This document shows, piece by piece, positions 7,672 to 14,965 of a DNA stretch of 64,000 nucleotides. A model generated the notes under the pieces. That model worked only from the letters and a program-made list of their open reading frames with translations, was not told the DNA's origin and did not search any database. A program made the translations under genes and the position numbers. This DNA comes from Gaiellasilicea sp033857955 (GTDB taxonomy: Bacteria; Actinomycetota; Thermoleophilia; Gaiellales; Gaiellaceae): assembly GCA_033857955.1 (NCBI GenBank), contig JAWVCW010000016.1:1-64000 (forward strand), written 5' to 3'. Position 1 is the first letter of the stretch. Each line of letters opens with the position of its first letter.

Positions 7672-8568
7672 ATGCGGGTCGAGTACCGGGAGGAGCCGTG
7701 CCGGAGCGCCCTGAACCGCGTCAAGGGGATGGGGTTCGACTGGTCGCTCAACCCCTATACCGGCTGCGTGCACCGCTGCACGTTCTGTTACGTCCGGGCG
7801 TTCGAGCACCGGGCAGACCGCCCCTCCGACGACCGTTACGGCCGCTCGATCCGCGTGAAGGTGAACGTCGCCGACGTGCTGGCGCGCGAGCTCGAGCGTC
7901 CGTCGTGGCGACGAGAGCAGGTCGCGATCGGCGCCGCGACCGACCCCTACCAGCCGTGTGAGGGCCGGTACAGGCTGACGCGCGCCTGTCTCGATGTCCT
8001 GGGCCGGTCCGGGACGCCGATCCGGCTGATCACGCGGGGCCCGCTGATCGTGCGCGACGTCGACGTGCTCCAGGAGGCCGCGAGGCGCTCTGACGTCGGC
8101 GTCATGTTCTCGGTGCCGACGCTCGATCCCGACGTCTGGCGGACGACCGAGCCCGGCACGGCGCCGCCCCGACAGCGGCTACGGGCCTTGACGACGCTCG
8201 TCGACGCCGGGATCAAGGCGAGCGTCGGCATGGCGCCGATCCTCCCCGGCCTCTCCGACCGGCCCGAGCAGCTCGCCGGGGTCGTCAAGGCCGTGCGTGC
8301 GGCCGGCGCGACCAGCGTCTGGGCAAACCTGCTCTACCTGCGCCCCGGGACGAAGGAGCACTTCCTCGAGGCGCTCGCGAAGGACTGGCCGGAGGAGCTC
8401 GAGCGATACGAGCAGCTGTACGCAAAGGGTGCCTATCTCCCCCGCTCCGAGGCAGATCCGGTACGGACCCGGGTGCGCGATCTTGCCCGCGAGCACGGCG
8501 TCCGCGACCGCCGGAGCGTGAAGCTCGTGCCCCCGCCGGAGCCCGTGCAGCTCTCGCTGAGTGTATGA
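7672..8568 (+). CDS. Rv2578c-type radical SAM protein, SOS-controlled
   Basis: 298 aa. The radical SAM cluster ligands are C32, C36, C39 in YTGCVHRCTFCYVRAF, followed by GAATDPYQPCEGRYRLTR and LPGLSDRPEQL, features of the spore-photoproduct-lyase-like (SplB-like) branch and of actinobacterial Rv2578c-like proteins. A 4Fe-4S cluster and S-adenosylmethionine would generate a 5'-deoxyadenosyl radical. The perfect LexA box over its promoter implies a DNA damage role; as I recall, the Mycobacterium homologue is also in the LexA regulon. An open frame runs upstream for kilobases but is antisense to other genes, so ATG 7672 is the start. The reaction is unknown. Confidence 0.9.
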   Translation: MRVEYREEPCRSALNRVKGMGFDWSLNPYTGCVHRCTFCYVRAFEHRADRPSDDRYGRSIRVKVNVADVLARELERPSWRREQVAIGAATDPYQPCEGRYRLTRACLDVLGRSGTPIRLITRGPLIVRDVDVLQEAARRSDVGVMFSVPTLDPDVWRTTEPGTAPPRQRLRALTTLVDAGIKASVGMAPILPGLSDRPEQLAGVVKAVRAAGATSVWANLLYLRPGTKEHFLEALAKDWPEELERYEQLYAKGAYLPRSEADPVRTRVRDLAREHGVRDRRSVKLVPPPEPVQLSLSV

Positions 8569-8584
8569 GCGCCGGTTCGCGGCA

Positions 8585-8598
8585 TACACTTCCCGCCT
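8585..8598 (+). promoter_or_regulatory. -10 box of a leaderless start (TACACT)
   Basis: TACACT at 8585-8590 lies eight bases before the ATG of the response regulator. No Shine-Dalgarno. The same hexamer precedes the ferredoxin and a small membrane-protein gene. Confidence 0.55.
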
Positions 8599-9222
8599 AT
8601 GCCGGAAGAGATCACCTGCCTGATCGTCGACGACCATGAGGTCGTGCGCGAGGGGCTGCGCCTCTCGCTCTCTCGTGCGCCGCACATTCGCGTGATCGGC
8701 GAGGCCTCGGACGGCGCCGGCGCGGTCGCGCTCGTCGAGCGCCGCCGGCCGCAGGTGGTGATCATGGACGTCCGCATGCCGGGGATGGACGGGCTCGAGG
8801 CGACGAAGCAGATCAAGGCGAAGGTGCCCGAGACGGCGGTCCTGATCTTCACCGCGTACAGCGAGCGCTCGCTGCTCGGCCGTGGGCTCGAATCGGGTGC
8901 GAAGGGCTACATCCTGAAGGAGGCGCCGCACGCGACGCTGTTGCGCGCGATCGAGAAGGTCGCCGGGGGCGAGAGCTTCGTCGACCCCGCCCTGATGCCG
9001 ACCTTCCTGACGGGCAAGGAGCAGAACGAGATGCTCACCGCGCGCGAGCGCGAGATCCTGCAGCTGCTCGCCGACGGAATGTCGAACGCGGACGTCGCGG
9101 CCCGGCTCTTCATCAGCCAGGAGACGGTCAAGAGCCACGTCCGGCACATCCTCGCGAAGCTCGAGGCGGACACGCGGACGCACGCGGTCGCCATCGCGCT
9201 GCGCGACGCGATCATCGACTGA
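8599..9222 (+). CDS. NarL/LuxR-family response regulator
   Basis: 207 aa. Receiver domain (1-120) has acidic pair D11-D12, phospho-acceptor D57 in VIMDVRMPG, and the conserved lysine in GYILKEAP. A LuxR-type helix-turn-helix (about 140-205) has LTAREREILQLLADG and QETVKSHVRHIL. It is a DNA-binding transcription regulator. Its TGA overlaps the ATG of the kinase gene by one base, so the two form an operon and are almost surely cognate partners. Confidence 0.93.
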   Translation: MPEEITCLIVDDHEVVREGLRLSLSRAPHIRVIGEASDGAGAVALVERRRPQVVIMDVRMPGMDGLEATKQIKAKVPETAVLIFTAYSERSLLGRGLESGAKGYILKEAPHATLLRAIEKVAGGESFVDPALMPTFLTGKEQNEMLTAREREILQLLADGMSNADVAARLFISQETVKSHVRHILAKLEADTRTHAVAIALRDAIID

Positions 9223-9884
9223 TGGCCGAGGAAGTCCCGGCCGACGAGCACGAGCGGCTCGTCGAGCGGATCATCACGGCCGAGCAGGACGAGCGGCGCC
9301 GGCTCGCGCTCTTCCTCCATGACGGCCCTGTCCAGAACCTGGCCGGGATCGCGCTGATGCTCGACGCAGCCGTCCAGTCGATCGACGAGGGCAAGCCGGA
9401 GATCGCGCGCGCGATCATGGCCTCGGCACTCGAGCGCCATCGCGAGACGATCCGCTCGCTCCGCGACCTCTCCTTCAACATCGAGCCGGTGGTGCTGCGC
9501 GACCAGGGTTTCAGCGCGGCCGTGCACGAGCTGGCGAACCAGCTCGGGATGGAGCACAAGGTGCGTATCGAGGTCGACGTCGAGCTGGCCGCGCAGCTCG
9601 GCGAGAAGGAGCAGGTCGGGCTCTATCAGATCGTCCGCGAGTCGCTGAACCAGGCCGTGCGTCGCGGGCCGCCGTCGAAGATCTCGGTGCGGATCCGGGA
9701 CACCGCGGACGGAGAGATCGAGACGGTCGTCGCGGACAACGGGTCGGGCGAGAGGCGCACGGCGGCGCTCGACGCAATCGGGGAACGAGCGTCCACGCTC
9801 AACGGCCGCTTTTCGGTCGAGCAGGGCCCCGACGGCACGTCGATCCACGTCGTGTTTCCCTCGTACACGGGCAAACCCTCCTAG
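9222..9884 (+). CDS. Small soluble HisKA_3-type sensor histidine kinase
   Basis: 220 aa, very short for a kinase. The dimerisation/phosphotransfer helix carries H33 in FLHDGPVQNLAG, as in NarX/DesK-type kinases. The ATP-binding domain (about 115-215) has an N box in QIVRESLNQAV and a G1 box in VVADNGSG; the region after it is short, so the ATP lid is reduced. There is no transmembrane segment and no recognisable sensor domain, so it must sense a cytosolic signal or be driven by a partner. Partner of the upstream response regulator. Confidence 0.87.
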   Translation: MAEEVPADEHERLVERIITAEQDERRRLALFLHDGPVQNLAGIALMLDAAVQSIDEGKPEIARAIMASALERHRETIRSLRDLSFNIEPVVLRDQGFSAAVHELANQLGMEHKVRIEVDVELAAQLGEKEQVGLYQIVRESLNQAVRRGPPSKISVRIRDTADGEIETVVADNGSGERRTAALDAIGERASTLNGRFSVEQGPDGTSIHVVFPSYTGKPS

Positions 9885-9903
9885 CCACTAAGATCGCCGT
9901 CCG

Positions 9904-10113
9904 ATGACGGACGAGAACGGCAATCAGGGCGGTTCCAGCTACGTCCTCTTCGTGTGGTCGCCGGGCGGCTGGACGCTGCAGCAACGCGACGGCGAGGCGC
10001 CCGCAGTCGGCGCGACGGTTGCGAACGGCGAGACTCTCCTCCAGGTCGTCAAGCTCGGCCCGTCGCCGCTGCCGGGCGACCGGCGCCGCTGCGCGTTCAC
10101 GCAGCTCGCCTGA
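9904..10113 (+). CDS. Small hypothetical protein
   Basis: 69 aa, start ATG 9904. Gly/Ser-rich opening followed by YVLFVWSPGGWTLQQRDG and a hydrophilic end. TAAGAT (9890-9895) eight bases upstream is a credible -10 for a leaderless message. It follows the kinase by 19 bases and could also be read through. No family recognised. Confidence 0.6.
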   Translation: MTDENGNQGGSSYVLFVWSPGGWTLQQRDGEAPAVGATVANGETLLQVVKLGPSPLPGDRRRCAFTQLA

Positions 10114-10128
10114 CCTGTCCGTTCGGGT

Positions 10129-10255
10129 CATGTCCGGGGCCTGACCCCTGACATGTCCCTTCTCGCCGGTGCTCGAAGACCACGCGCCGCATGAGCGGTG
10201 CACCGCGACCCCTTTGGGACACGACGGGGTCTGACCCCGGACACGTCCGGATAGG
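10129..10255. repeat. Pair of GGGGTCTGACCCC-type palindromes
   Basis: First palindrome 10129-10155 has outer arms CATGTC/GACATG around GGGG...CCCC. Second, 10216-10249, contains GGGGTCTGACCCC; its 34 bases recur at 59076-59109 with one mismatch. The two palindromes are 87 bp apart, much as at 58986-59109 (90 bp). The 145-bp gap 10114-10258 shows nothing else. Palindromes with this core are spread in many bacterial genomes and resemble REP elements. Confidence 0.75.
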
Positions 10256-10258
10256 ACG

Positions 10259-11323
10259 TCAGGCGAGCGCGGTCTCGGCGGCGATCCGGCCGTAGACGAG
10301 CGCGGCGGCGAGCCCGCTGCCGTACCCGCCGGTGAAGATGCCGCCCGCGTCCGCACCCGCTGCGCAGAGCCCCGGGACCGCGATCCCATGCCCGTCGAGC
10401 ACGCGGGCCTGATCGTCGACCCTGAGGCCGCCGATCGTGTGCGTGACAGCGGCGCGCACGCGGACAGCGGTGAACGGAGGCTCCGCGAGCTTCGGCGAGG
10501 TCGGGAGCGCGAACGGGAGCTCCGCGGCAGGTCGGACGTCGCCGCCCGCCGCACGCGCGACCTCGACCAGCTCGGCGATTGAGCCGTACGGCGTCTGCTT
10601 GCGCAAGGCCGCCGTGTCGACCACGTACCACGCTGCGCCGCCCGGAAAGCGCTGGACGACGTCGCTCTCGTGCCATGCGGCCTCGCCCAGATCGATACCG
10701 GCGTCGTCGAGGACGAGCGCATGACGGGCGTAGAGCTGCGAGGCCGAAACGAACTCCTCCTCGGGCACATCGCCGGGCATCGCGCGGCCGTAGTACTCGT
10801 CCATCCCCTTGCTGACCGACGCTCCGAGCCCGAGGCCGTACGCGAGACCGTCCCCCTCGCTCCAGGGGCTCGCACGCAGCAGGAGATCCCGCTCGCGCGC
10901 GAGCCGGGCTGCGAAGCCTCCAGTCGCGAGCACCTGCGCCTCCGCGAACGGCGTCTCCAGCCGCACGTCGCCCGCCGCCCGGACGAGCGCCTCGGTCAGC
11001 GCACGTGGCTCGTAGCGACGTCCGACGGTCCGAGGGTTGGCGGTATCGACCGCGACCGGCTGCACCCCGAGCGACTCGAGCCAGTCGAGCGCGTCGTCGA
11101 GCTCGTCGACGATCCGGCGCTGCAGTATCGGATCGCCGGCCGGGCACTCCCGGCGGAAGTCCTCTCTGGTCCGATGCCGCCACACAACGCCGCTGGAGAG
11201 CAGCATCGAGCCGCCCGGCCGGTCGCCCTTCTCGAGGACGATGGGTGATGCGCCGAGCTCGCGCGCCCGGGCAGCGGCGACGAGGCCGGCCATGCCGGCG
11301 CCGGCGACCAGAAGCTCTCTCAG
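10259..11323 (-). CDS. FAD-dependent oxidoreductase, probable CTG start
   Basis: 354 aa if it starts at CTG 11323. The dinucleotide motif is VAGAGMAGLVAAARARELG with a downstream acidic IVLEKGDRPGGS; the first internal ATG (11293) falls inside GAGMAG and would destroy the FAD site. No ATG, GTG or TTG lies between the upstream stop and that motif, but a CTG overlaps the TGA of the VOC gene as CTGA. The second FAD contact is GLCAAGADAGGIFTGGYGSGLA near the end. It resembles fumarate-reductase or ketosteroid-dehydrogenase flavoproteins but is about 100 residues shorter. Substrate unknown. Confidence 0.85.
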   Translation of the reverse strand: MRELLVAGAGMAGLVAAARARELGASPIVLEKGDRPGGSMLLSSGVVWRHRTREDFRRECPAGDPILQRRIVDELDDALDWLESLGVQPVAVDTANPRTVGRRYEPRALTEALVRAAGDVRLETPFAEAQVLATGGFAARLARERDLLLRASPWSEGDGLAYGLGLGASVSKGMDEYYGRAMPGDVPEEEFVSASQLYARHALVLDDAGIDLGEAAWHESDVVQRFPGGAAWYVVDTAALRKQTPYGSIAELVEVARAAGGDVRPAAELPFALPTSPKLAEPPFTAVRVRAAVTHTIGGLRVDDQARVLDGHGIAVPGLCAAGADAGGIFTGGYGSGLAAALVYGRIAAETALA

Positions 11324-11958
11324 GTCAGTGAGAACGAAGGCTTGTGCTCGACGTACTCGAGCTTCACCCGGTCGGGCCCCCAGACGAAGAGCGCGATGGT
11401 GTTGGGGGCGTCGACGAGGTCGTCGATCTCGATGCCGATGTCTTCGGCGTCGGCACGGTGTTCCTCGACGGAGTCGACGAGGACGCCGATGTGGTTCAGG
11501 AGCGGACGTTCCGGGTTACCCGGATCGCCTTCGAGCAACTCGAGGTACGCGCCGCCCACCTCCAGCCGGCCGTCGCCGACCGGCGCAAAGCCGAGCGCCT
11601 CCCACTGCTCGGCTGCGGCAGCCGGGTCGGCGGAGACGACCGCGACGTGGTCGAGGTCGAGCTCCGAGTCGGTGTCGGCCTCCACGAGCACGATCTCGAA
11701 GCCCTCGCCCAGGTCGATGGTCGCGTCACGACCGTCCAGCGAGGAGACGCGCAGGCCGATGCGCGCGAGCGCGCCGCGCTCCCGCGGCCCCTCCGCGTCG
11801 AAGAGCGTGAGCTTTCCGCGGCGCGCATCGGCGCCGAGCAGCGTGAAGCGGTCGGTCTGCTCGATCACGCGCACGCCGAGCCGCTCGACCGCCGCTTCAG
11901 CCATCTGGCGGCGGTCTGCGACCCAGAGCGCAACGTGATCGAGAGTGCGCGGATTCAC
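11320..11958 (-). CDS. Tandem VOC-domain (glyoxalase/dioxygenase fold) protein
   Basis: 212 aa with two VOC half-modules: LDHVALWVADRRQMAEAAVERLG (start) and LDLDHVAVVSADPAAAAEQWEALG (about 102), each followed by the beta-strand pattern, and a closing LNHIGVLVDSVEEH and LFVWGPDRVKLEYVE. The pattern suits a metal-dependent dioxygenase or isomerase, but the ligands cannot be fixed by eye. It is coupled to the flavoprotein gene by a CTGA overlap, suggesting one small catabolic pathway. Start ATG 11958. Confidence 0.85.
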   Translation of the reverse strand: MNPRTLDHVALWVADRRQMAEAAVERLGVRVIEQTDRFTLLGADARRGKLTLFDAEGPRERGALARIGLRVSSLDGRDATIDLGEGFEIVLVEADTDSELDLDHVAVVSADPAAAAEQWEALGFAPVGDGRLEVGGAYLELLEGDPGNPERPLLNHIGVLVDSVEEHRADAEDIGIEIDDLVDAPNTIALFVWGPDRVKLEYVEHKPSFSLT

Positions 11959-11980
11959 CTTGCGAGGATAGCCGTCGGCA

Positions 11981-12319
11981 CTACCTCTTCTTCGCGTCGA
12001 CCGCGCGCCGGAGCTGATCCTTGTTCATCTTCGAGCGGCCGTCGATCCCGAGCCGCTTCGCCTCCTCGTAGAGCTGGTCGCGGGTGCGTCCCCTCTCACG
12101 CCGCGTGCCCGAGCGAAGCCCACCGCGCCGGCCCGACGAGATATCCGTGCGCGACAGCCGCGACGATGTCTTCGCCTCGCCCTTCCGCGCGCGCTCCTTG
12201 TTGACCGTGCGCGCGGCGATCTCCTCTGCTTTCTCCTCGTTCGTGCCCCGATCCTCGAGGCTCTCCTTGATGTGCTCGTACTGACGCTCGCGCTTGGCGC
12301 TCCAAGCCTTCTGCGGCAC
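11981..12319 (-). CDS. Small basic protein of the actinobacterial 'plasmid stabilization'-like family
   Basis: 112 aa from GTG 12319, which has a strong Shine-Dalgarno (AGGAGG, four bases before the start), unlike most starts here. Sequence features are KRERQYEHIKESLEDRG, AEEIAARTVNKERARKG, SSGRRGGLRSG and a Rho-N/SAP-like end LYEEAKRLGIDGRSKMNKDQL. Proteins of this type are widespread in actinobacteria and often labelled plasmid stabilization, without proof. The C-terminal helix pair may bind nucleic acid. Here it is chromosomal and stands alone. Confidence 0.8.
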   Translation of the reverse strand: MPQKAWSAKRERQYEHIKESLEDRGTNEEKAEEIAARTVNKERARKGEAKTSSRLSRTDISSGRRGGLRSGTRRERGRTRDQLYEEAKRLGIDGRSKMNKDQLRRAVDAKKR

Positions 12320-12371
12320 GACCCCTCCTTCCGGATGAGAACGGGATCCGTGTTCCCCGTTCTTGCGAGGC

Positions 12372-12683
<312 letters not shown>

Positions 12684-12696
12684 GGCGGCGAGTGTA
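12684..12696 (-). promoter_or_regulatory. -10 box of leaderless fdxA (TACACT)
   Basis: Minus-strand TACACT at 12696-12691, seven bases before the GTG start. No Shine-Dalgarno. Confidence 0.55.
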
Positions 12697-12706
12697 TCGA
12701 GCGAGC

Positions 12707-13021
12707 TCAGCTCGACGGTGCAATTAGCTCGGCGACGAGCTCCGGCACGCGCTCGACCAGCGCAGACTTCACGACCACCTGGTCGAAGCCGGCTGTATGT
12801 GCCCGCTGGAGCCCCGCCTTGTCGGTGTGGTTCGTGAATCCCAGAATCGGAATGTCGGGCCAGGAGTCCACTACCTCCATCGGCTCGACCCGCGCGATGT
12901 CGGCGATCACCATGTCCGGCGGATCGACGCTGTCGGTCGTAATCAGGCGATGCCCGGCCAGCAAGGCTTCGAGCTTTCCCCGGAAGAAGAGATCGACCCC
13001 TGCGAGCAGGATGGTCGCCAC
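12707..13021 (-). CDS. Stand-alone degenerate receiver-like protein
   Basis: 104 aa from GTG 13021. It has the receiver layout: strand TILLAGVD, helix, strand MVIADIARVEP, strand PILGFTNH, and DQVVVKSAL with K85. D41 could be a phospho-acceptor, but the usual acidic pair at the first strand is reduced to one residue (D10). It carries no output domain. TACATT (13029-13034, minus) seven bases upstream points to a leaderless message. Its likely role is a phosphorylation-independent or single-domain signalling partner; no kinase is nearby. Confidence 0.7.
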   Translation of the reverse strand: MATILLAGVDLFFRGKLEALLAGHRLITTDSVDPPDMVIADIARVEPMEVVDSWPDIPILGFTNHTDKAGLQRAHTAGFDQVVVKSALVERVPELVAELIAPSS

Positions 13022-13051
13022 AGCCGCGAATGTAGCAGTGTTTCTGCGCAA

Positions 13052-13080
13052 GATCGAAATCTTCAGAGCAGATTTCGATC
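13052..13080. repeat. Perfect 11-bp inverted repeat, 7-base loop
   Basis: GATCGAAATCT (13052-13062) and AGATTTCGATC (13070-13080) around TCAGAGC, flanked on both sides by GCGCAAGA. It is notably A/T-rich for this genome. It lies after the ccdA stop and about 18 bases upstream of the -10 of the pseudo-receiver gene, so it could be a terminator of the ccm operon or an operator. No T-run follows it. Confidence 0.8.
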
Positions 13081-13127
13081 GCGCAAGACCCCTGAAGTGT
13101 CGCGTCGCTCCGGGGACTCGACCAGGC

Positions 13128-13844
13128 CTAGCCGCTGAGGCCCAGGGCCTCGAAGATCCTGTTGATGTAGACGCGAAGCCGCCAGAACTCGCCGGCGAAG
13201 AGGAGCGCGCCGAGCGAGACGAGGATGAGGCCGCTGACGAACTGGATCGCGACGTAGTGGTCGCGGACACGCCGGAAGACACCCATCGCGGGAGCGAAGA
13301 GCGCCGCGGCGATCAGAAACGGGATCGCAAGCCCGAGGGCGTAGACGGCGAGCAGGACCGAGCCCTCCCACACCGTGTCGGAGTCGCCGGCGAGGACGAG
13401 GATCGAGCCGAGCACCGGCGTGATGCACGGGGCGGCGCACACAGCGAACGCGCCTCCGAGCAGGAAGCCCGACCCACGCCGGCGCGCGCCCTGCACGAGC
13501 CCCGCCCCGATCAGGCGGTCGGGCCACGGCAGCAGGCCCATGAACACGAGCCCGAAGACGATTAGGATGAAGCCGGCCACCTGCTCGAGCAGGAACTGGT
13601 TGCGCGTGATCGAGAGGCCGATCGCCGCCGCGCCGGCCCCGAGCAGCACGAAGAACGTCACGAGCCCGGCCACGAACGGCAGGCTCGAGACGACGACTCG
13701 CCGGGCCGCACCGGGCTCGCCCAGCCGCTCGGCCTCGACCGACGACACCGCGGACAGGTAGCCGGGAACGAGCGGCAGCACACACGGGGCGAGGAAGGAG
13801 ACGAAACCGGCGCCGAACGCGACCACGACGGAGGTCGCGGTCAT
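13128..13844 (-). CDS. ccdA: Cytochrome c biogenesis protein CcdA
   Basis: 238 aa with six transmembrane segments. Both thiol-bearing motifs of the family are present: SFLAPCVLPLVPGYLS near residue 20 and CAAPCITPVLGS near 125. CcdA moves electrons from cytoplasmic thioredoxin across the membrane to thiol-disulfide proteins such as the TlpA/CcmG-type protein encoded two genes upstream. ATGA overlap with ccmH. Confidence 0.94.
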   Translation of the reverse strand: MTATSVVVAFGAGFVSFLAPCVLPLVPGYLSAVSSVEAERLGEPGAARRVVVSSLPFVAGLVTFFVLLGAGAAAIGLSITRNQFLLEQVAGFILIVFGLVFMGLLPWPDRLIGAGLVQGARRRGSGFLLGGAFAVCAAPCITPVLGSILVLAGDSDTVWEGSVLLAVYALGLAIPFLIAAALFAPAMGVFRRVRDHYVAIQFVSGLILVSLGALLFAGEFWRLRVYINRIFEALGLSG

Positions 13845-14290
13845 TCGAAGCGGGCGAGCTCGGCGTCGAGGCGACGCTCGAGCTCCGGATCGAGCGTGAG
13901 CTCGTCCAGAGGAGGCCGGTCGTCGCCGCGGCGGCGGCTCCAGCGCCAGGCGAGCGCACCGACGGCGACGGCCCCGGCGGCGAGTCCTCCCAGTGGCAGC
14001 AGCCAGGCGATCCAATCGAAGCCCTTTCGCGGCGGGACTGCGAGCACGGTCGGCCCGAACTGGTCGACGAGCTTCGACGTGATCTCGCTCTTCGTGTCGC
14101 CGGCCGCGATCCGAGCCCGGATGTACGCCTTGATCCGTTGCGCGGCGGGCGCGTCGGACGTGTCGAGAGTCGTCTCGCAGACGGGGCACACGAGCTCGGA
14201 CTCGAGCTCTGCCGATGTCGGCTTCAGCTCACTCGCCGCGGCCGTGCCCGCGAGAGCGAGCGCCAGCGCCGCGACAAGCAGAGGCCTCAC
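13841..14290 (-). CDS. ccmH: Cytochrome c maturation protein CcmH
   Basis: 149 aa from GTG 14290. It has a signal peptide (about 1-20), the redox motif C35-P-V-C38 in LVCPVCETTL, a CcmH helical region with RIAAGDTKSEITSKLVDQFG, and a single membrane anchor (about 93-113). CcmH keeps the apocytochrome CxxCH cysteines reduced for haem attachment. Coupled by GTGA to the TlpA gene before it and by ATGA to ccdA after it. Confidence 0.92.
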   Translation of the reverse strand: MRPLLVAALALALAGTAAASELKPTSAELESELVCPVCETTLDTSDAPAAQRIKAYIRARIAAGDTKSEITSKLVDQFGPTVLAVPPRKGFDWIAWLLPLGGLAAGAVAVGALAWRWSRRRGDDRPPLDELTLDPELERRLDAELARFE

Positions 14291-14838
14291 GCCGGAGCCA
14301 GCGCGCGCTCGATCCCGCCGTCGATGTCGGCGGCGTCGCGAACCGGCCCGGCGATGCGATAGCGCACCTTGCCCGTCTTGTCGATGAAGTACGTCTCGGG
14401 GAAGCCGGTGACGCCGTAGCGCCCGATCGTCGAGCCCTTGCCGTCGTAGACGTTCGGATACGTGACGCTGTAACGGGCCAGGAACTTCCGCGCGTCGCCC
14501 CGCACGTCCTTCGCGTTGATGCCGACGAAGACGATGTTCTTCCCCTGCCACCGCTTCGAGCCCTGCTGCAGCAGCGGCATCTCATCGCGACACGGCCCGC
14601 ACCACGAGGCCCAGAAGTTCAGCACCACTGTCTTGCCGCGGAGCGAGTCGATCGCGAGCTGGCCCTTGCCGTCGAGCCGGTCGAGCGTCCAGGCGGGCGC
14701 CGGTGGTGTGCCGCCATGCGAAAGCTTGGACGTGACCTCGCTCTCGCCCTGCGCGAGCTTCCAGGCCAGCAAGCCGAGCAGCGCCGCCACCACCGCCACG
14801 GCAACGACCTGCGCACCGAGACGCGACCGGCCGCTCAT
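14287..14838 (-). CDS. TlpA/CcmG-like thiol-disulfide reductase
   Basis: 183 aa. N-terminal membrane anchor (about 9-28) and an extracytoplasmic thioredoxin fold with the active site FWASWCGPCRDE near residue 78 and the cis-proline segment GFPETYFID. With CcmH and CcdA it forms a compact three-gene cytochrome c maturation operon, where it passes electrons from CcdA to CcmH or to apocytochrome c. Start ATG 14838; no clear promoter box or Shine-Dalgarno. Confidence 0.93.
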   Translation of the reverse strand: MSGRSRLGAQVVAVAVVAALLGLLAWKLAQGESEVTSKLSHGGTPPAPAWTLDRLDGKGQLAIDSLRGKTVVLNFWASWCGPCRDEMPLLQQGSKRWQGKNIVFVGINAKDVRGDARKFLARYSVTYPNVYDGKGSTIGRYGVTGFPETYFIDKTGKVRYRIAGPVRDAADIDGGIERALAPA

Positions 14839-14868
14839 GCGGCGAATGGCGCTTGAGTTGTAGGGGGT

Positions 14869-14939
14869 GTGGGGGAACTTGGAAGTTCCCCCACAAGGCA
14901 GAAGAAGGGGGCTCGTGGGGGAAAGATGGTTTCCCCCAC
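14869..14939. repeat. Two adjacent GTGGGGGAA palindromes
   Basis: First: GTGGGGGAACTT (14869-14880) with AAGTTCCCCCAC (14883-14894), a perfect 12-bp inverted repeat with a GG centre. Second: GTGGGGGAAA (14915-14924) with TTTCCCCCAC (14930-14939), 10 bp around GATGG. They lie just after the L,D-transpeptidase stop in transcription order and before the TlpA gene. Tandem hairpins of this strength could terminate or stabilise the upstream message; there is no T-run. Confidence 0.85.
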
Positions 14940-14965
14940 GGGAGCGAGCCGAAGGCGAGCGACGG

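Noticed and set aside
14850..14860. CTTGAGTT as an HspR HAIR half-site
   Set aside because: No mirrored ACTCAAG at the required spacing, and the gene behind it is a CcmG-like protein, not a heat-shock gene.
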